From Sipunculus nudus (lineage: Eukaryota > Annelida > Sipuncula > Golfingiida > Sipunculidae): a DNA stretch of 64,000 nucleotides. The stretch is taken from the NCBI GenBank assembly GCA_026874595.1, contig CM049309.1:55216079-55280078 (forward strand). Direction: 5' to 3'. A program made the translations under genes and the position numbers. The notes beneath the pieces are model-generated. The model worked only from the letters and a program-made list of their open reading frames with translations, did not search any database and was not told where the DNA came from. Numbering within the stretch: position 1 is the first letter of the stretch; each line of letters starts with the position of its first letter. Shown in pieces: positions 60,801 through 64,000 of this stretch.

Positions 60801-63798
60801 TGTCTATATATATAGCATGTCGATGATCATGTCAGTATTATAGCAGGTTGATGACCATGTCAATAATAGAGCAGGTTGATGATCAGGTAAATATAGAGCA
60901 GGTCGATGACCATGTCATTAACAGAACAGGTCGATGATCAGGTAAATATAGAGCAGGTTGATGACCATGTCATTAATAGAGCAGTTGATGACCATGTCAG
61001 TAATAGAACTGGTTGTAACCATGTCATTAACAGAAAAGGCTGATGATCATGTCAATATAGAACAGGTTGATGACCATGTCATTAACAGAGCAGGTCGATG
61101 ATCATGTCAATATAGCGCAGGTTGATGACCATGTCCATTATAGAACAGGTTGATGATCATGTCAATATAGAGCAGGTTGTTGACCATGTCAATAATAGAA
61201 CAGGTCGATGATCATGTCAATATAGAGCAGGTTGATGATCATGTCAATATAGAGCAGGTTGATGACCATGTCAATAATAGAACAGGTTGATGATCATGTC
61301 AATATAGAGCAGGTTGATGATCATGTCAAAATAGAGCAGGTTGATGATCATGTCAATAATAGAACAGGTTGATGATCATGTCAATATAGAGCAGGTTGAT
61401 GATCATGTCAATATAGAGCAGGTTGATAATCATGTCAATGTAGAGCAGGTTGATGATCATGTCAATATAGAGCAGGTTGATGATCATGTCAGTAATAGAG
61501 CAGGTTGATGACCATGTCAATAATAGAACAGGTTGATGACCATGTCATTAATAAAGCAGGTTGCTGATCATGTCAATACAGAGCAGGTTGATGACCATGT
61601 CAATAACAGAGCAGGTTTGAAGACCATGTCAATAACAGAGCAGGTTGATGACCATGTCAATAATAGAACAAGTTGATGACCATTTCATTAATAGAGCAGG
61701 TTGATGATCATGTCAACATAGAGCAGGCTGATGCCCATGTCAATAACAGAGCAGGTTGATGACCATGTCATTCACAGAGCAGGTTGATGAACATGTCAAT
61801 AATAGAGCAGGTTGATGACCAAGTCATTAATAAAGCAGATTGATGACCATGTCAATATAGAGCAGGTTGATGATCATATCAATAACAGAGCAGGTTGATG
61901 ATCATGTCAATAATAGAACCTATTGATGACCATGTCATTAATAGAGCAGGTTAATGATCATATCATTAATAGAGCAGGTTGATGATCATGTCAATAAAGA
62001 GCAGGTTTATGATCATGTCAATATATAGCAGGTTGATGACCATGTCAGTATTATAGCAGGTTGATGACCATGTCAATAATAGAGCAGGTTGATGACCATG
62101 TCATTAATAGAACAGGTTGATCATCATGTCATTAATAGAGCAGGTTGATGACCATGTCAATAATAGAACAGGTTGATGATCATGTCAATAACAGAGCAGG
62201 TCAATGATCATGTCAATATAGAGAAGGTTGTTGACCACGTCATTAACAGAGCAGGTTGATGTCCATGTCAGTAATAGAACAGGTTGATGACCATGTCATT
62301 AATAAAGCAGGTTGCTGATCATGTCAATACAGAGCAGGTTGATGACCATGTCAATAACAGAGCAGGTTGATGACCATGTCAATAACAGAGCAGGTTGATG
62401 ACCATGTCAATAACAGAACAAGTTGATGACCATTTCATTAATAGAGCAGGTTGATGATCATGTCAACATAGAGCAGGCTGATGCCCATGTCAATAACAGA
62501 GCAGGTTGATGACCATGTCATTCACAGAGCAGGTTGATGAACATGTCAATAATAGAGCAGGTTGATGACCAAGTCATTAATAAAGCAGATTGATGACCAT
62601 GTCAATATAGAGCAGGTTGATGATCATATCAATAACAGAGCAGGTTGATGATCATGTCAATAATAGAACCTATTGATGACCATGTCATTAATAGAGCAGG
62701 TTAATGATCATATCATTAATAGAGCAGGTTGATGATCATGTCAATAAAGAGCAGGTTTATGATCATGTCAATATATAGCAGGTTGATGACCATGTCAGTA
62801 TTATAGCAGGTTGATGACCATGTCAATAATAGAGCAGGTTGATGACCATGTCATTAATAGAACAGGTTGATCATCATGTCATTAATAGAGCAGGTTGATG
62901 ACCATGTCAATAATAGAACAGGTTGATGATCATGTCAATAACAGAGCAGGTCAATGATCATGTCAATATAGAGAAGGTTGTTGACCACGTCATTAACAGA
63001 GCAGGTTGATGACCATGTCATTAATAGAACAGGTTGATCATCATGTCATTAATAGAGCAGGTTGATGACCATGTCAATAATAGAACAGGTTGATGATCAT
63101 GTCAATAACAGAGCAGGTCGATGATCATGTCAATATAGAGAAGGTTGTTGACCACGTCATTAACAGAGCAGGTTGATGTCCATGTCAGTAATAGAACTGG
63201 TTGATGACCATGTCATTAACAGAACAGGTCGATGATCAGGTAAATATAGAGCAGGTTGATGACCATGTCATTAACAGAGCAGGTTGATGATCATGTCAAT
63301 ATAGAGCAGGTTGACGACCATGTCAATAATAGAACAGGTTGATGATCATGTCAATATAGAGCAGGTTGATGATCATGTCAAAATAGAGCAGGTTGATGAC
63401 CATGTCATTAACACAGCAGGTGGATGATCATGTCAATGTAGAGCAGGTTGATGACCATGTCAAAAATAGAGCAGGTTGACGATCATGTCATTAATAGAGC
63501 AGGTTGATGATCATGTCAATATAGAGCAGGTTGATGACCATGTCATTAACACAGCAGGTGGATGATCATGTCAATGTAGAGCAGGTTGATGACCATGTCA
63601 AAAATAGAGCAGGATGATGACCATGTCAATAACAGAGCAGGTTGATGATCACAGCTGCTTTACCTTATCAAGTATATAATCTGCCTCCTCATCGGTCTTG
63701 CCGGGGAATTTGATGTGCATATCATTCAGAGACATGAGTGTCCTCCTTGTCAACTCCTCCTCCCACTCCTTGCCCTGCATCCCCATCATGGAGTCATC
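48686..63798 (-). CDS. C-terminal exons of an unrecognised conserved protein (partial gene)
   Basis: Five minus-strand exons, in order 63798-63664, 59267-59187, 58780-58620, 57780-57592 and 48830-48686, join in consistent phase to 236 codons and a TGA. The 5' part lies beyond the window. The sequence starts DDSMMGMQGKEWEEELTRRT. It continues with FHKPRIASYWLVKLDSIKRR and LKLYRIFSRVFNRLLWSHG, then CCRRIVQLCRDCLLIVYQFA. It ends in a Ser-rich tail with NNPWNPSQSISQRISRLYQG and HSYHGPS. It looks alpha-helical and amphipathic, with no obvious membrane segment or catalytic motif. I do not recognise the family. The phase agreement across four introns and the clean stop support a real gene. The gene is convergent with R3HDM4. 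Confidence 0.78.
48988..49491. repeat. Short repeat with GCCCGTCAT inverted ends
   Basis: The left GCCCGTCAT (48988-48996) and right ATGACGGGC (49483-49491) are exact inverted copies. Internally GGTGACCTCTGACCTCATTA followed by AATATGCATG recurs two to three times. The right part has GGACGGACAG-type sequence, the complement of the GTCC motif of the other families. It lies in the last intron of the minus-strand gene. Confidence 0.7.
49492..50687. other. Intronic spacer
   Basis: AT-rich DNA in the last intron of the minus-strand gene. No feature recognised. Confidence 0.4.
50688..52998. repeat. 29-bp minisatellite, about 80 copies
   Basis: The unit is GGGCAGCTCACAGGTCTGAG followed by GACTGACAA. 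Variants GTGTGGGGACTGGCAA and GAAAACTCACCA recur in blocks, suggesting amplification of multi-unit segments. It lies in the last intron of the minus-strand gene. Confidence 0.97.
52999..55212. other. Intronic spacer
   Basis: The first ~250 bases have decayed copies of the 29-bp unit (GGACTG.., GGGGAA..). The rest is unique AT-rich DNA without a supported exon. Confidence 0.45.
55228..56215. repeat. 27-bp minisatellite, about 36 copies
   Basis: The unit is AGCCACCACACAAGACCATT followed by CCCAAGG. Because 27 is a multiple of three and the unit lacks stops, several frames on both strands stay open, giving a spurious 305-residue frame (HHTRPFPGS repeats) and a 160-residue minus frame. No start context, splice structure or homology supports a protein. 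Confidence 0.95.
56216..57591. other. Intronic spacer with a decayed GCCAGACAGGCTG repeat
   Basis: From 56935 to 57290 the phrase GAGCCAGACAG-GCTG recurs irregularly, a diverged short tandem array. The rest is AT-rich and unremarkable. Confidence 0.5.
57592..57780 (-). CDS. Unrecognised gene, exon d
   Basis: TTATTGCAG precedes NSWETIFSKSTDVVTSSELN and CCRRIVQLCRDCLLIVYQFA, then a Ser-rich stretch ending ARPE and AG|GTATGC. An 8.8-kb intron with two large minisatellites follows. Confidence 0.78.
57781..58619. other. Intron between exons c and d of the minus-strand gene
   Basis: AT-rich DNA with no repeat or extra exon recognised. Confidence 0.5.
58620..58780 (-). CDS. Unrecognised gene, exon c
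   Basis: The acceptor CTATAG precedes VIDIVRSNVRAVLQRTWRTS and DMDNLKLYRIFSRVFNRLLW, ending GG|GTACAT. The donor is weak, but its phase (two leftover bases) is what exon d needs. Confidence 0.72.
58781..59186. other. Intron between exons b and c of the minus-strand gene
   Basis: A 406-base intron with an ordinary donor and acceptor. Nothing else seen. Confidence 0.5.
59187..59267 (-). CDS. Unrecognised gene, exon b
   Basis: The acceptor TTCTTACAG precedes 27 codons (LHENWKFHKPRIASYWLVKL then DSIKRRK), with donor GTGAAG. Both ends are in phase 0. It is a small basic/aromatic exon. Confidence 0.75.
59454..59476. repeat. (TGAA)n microsatellite
   Basis: Five to six TGAA units immediately left of the large minisatellite. 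Confidence 0.9.
59477..63655. repeat. 27/28-bp minisatellite of about 4.2 kb with higher-order units
   Basis: About 150 copies of GAGCAGGTTGATGATCATGT followed by CAATATA or CAATAATA. A block of about 750 bp is repeated almost intact: the CATTAATAAAG variant is at 61546 and 62297, the CAGTATTATAG variant at 62046 and 62796. Most units contain the palindrome TGATCA. The array fills nearly all of the intron between exons a and b and begins about 12 bases from the exon a donor. Confidence 0.96.
63664..63798 (-). CDS. Unrecognised gene, exon a (most upstream in window)
   Basis: On the minus strand TTACTCCAG precedes 45 codons containing KEWEEELTRRTLMSLNDMHI and KFPGKTDEEADYILDK, with donor GTAAAG. 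The minisatellite at 59477-63650 starts about 12 bases inside the following intron. I see no coding exon between 63799 and the window end. Confidence 0.78.
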
Positions 63799-64000
63799 CT
63801 GGAGTAAAGTCACTAACAGCATAAAAACAAACATTCTTAGCACCCTTGACTTAAGGAACAGTAACCTATGGCCTCCATCAGGTTCCAAGATGATAAAAGC
63901 AGTCTGACCACCCAATTATCTGTGAAATACTGAATAACATAGCTCCATACAGTGGTGTAGTATACAAAGCCAACTGGCAAGCCATATCTTCAACAACCAG
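63799..64000. other. Intron upstream of exon a
   Basis: No exon or repeat seen on either strand up to the window end. Confidence 0.4.

Noticed and set aside
59477-63655. CRISPR or centromere satellite
   Set aside because: There are no spacers, and the array is confined to one intron. It is an intronic minisatellite with higher-order structure.
1-64000. tRNA, rRNA or snRNA genes
   Set aside because: I saw no cloverleaf, box A/B or rRNA-like sequence on either strand by eye. A covariance-model scan would be needed to exclude small RNAs.

Overview
The window is animal nuclear DNA. It is AT-rich and intron-rich, with three recognisable split genes in a sea of interspersed and tandem repeats. 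I infer a lophotrochozoan, most likely a bivalve mollusc. The basis is the gene content, intron sizes and several non-autonomous repeat families with GTCCGTCC-type ends, as I remember them from clam genomes. No species can be named from the sequence alone.

Layout. (1) 0.8-8.0 kb, plus strand: a complete five-exon gene for the LRP chaperone MESD (227 aa), with an N-terminal signal peptide and a C-terminal KDEL. (2) 8-21.7 kb: intergenic DNA holding repeats, a decayed LINE, a 2.6-kb dimeric repeat, a 25-bp minisatellite and a likely solo LTR nested in another repeat. (3) 21.7-40.3 kb, plus strand: an R3H domain-containing protein 4 (R3HDM4-like) gene in seven exons whose phases add up to 290 aa. 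Its 10.9-kb first intron holds a second copy of the 2.6-kb repeat, a decayed Ty3/Gypsy element with two LTRs and a 5-bp target duplication, and an element carrying nuclear-receptor-like motifs. Its fourth intron holds a TA-flanked 760-bp pogo/Tigger-like MITE. (4) 40.9-48.7 kb: convergent intergenic or 3'-UTR DNA with tandem repeats. (5) 48.7-64 kb, minus strand: the last five exons (236 codons plus stop) of a protein I do not recognise. Three large minisatellites (29-bp, 27-bp and 27/28-bp units, together about 7.5 kb) fill its introns.

The most notable pattern is that two unrelated genes carry intronic tandem repeats that copy the exon/intron junction beside them. MESD intron 2 repeats the end of exon 2 plus its donor. 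R3HDM4 intron 2 repeats the acceptor plus the start of exon 3. Each creates an array of decoy splice sites. Nothing suggests that the three genes form a pathway: MESD acts in the ER on LDL-receptor-family folding, R3HDM4 is a poorly characterised putative nucleic-acid-binding protein, and the third is unknown.
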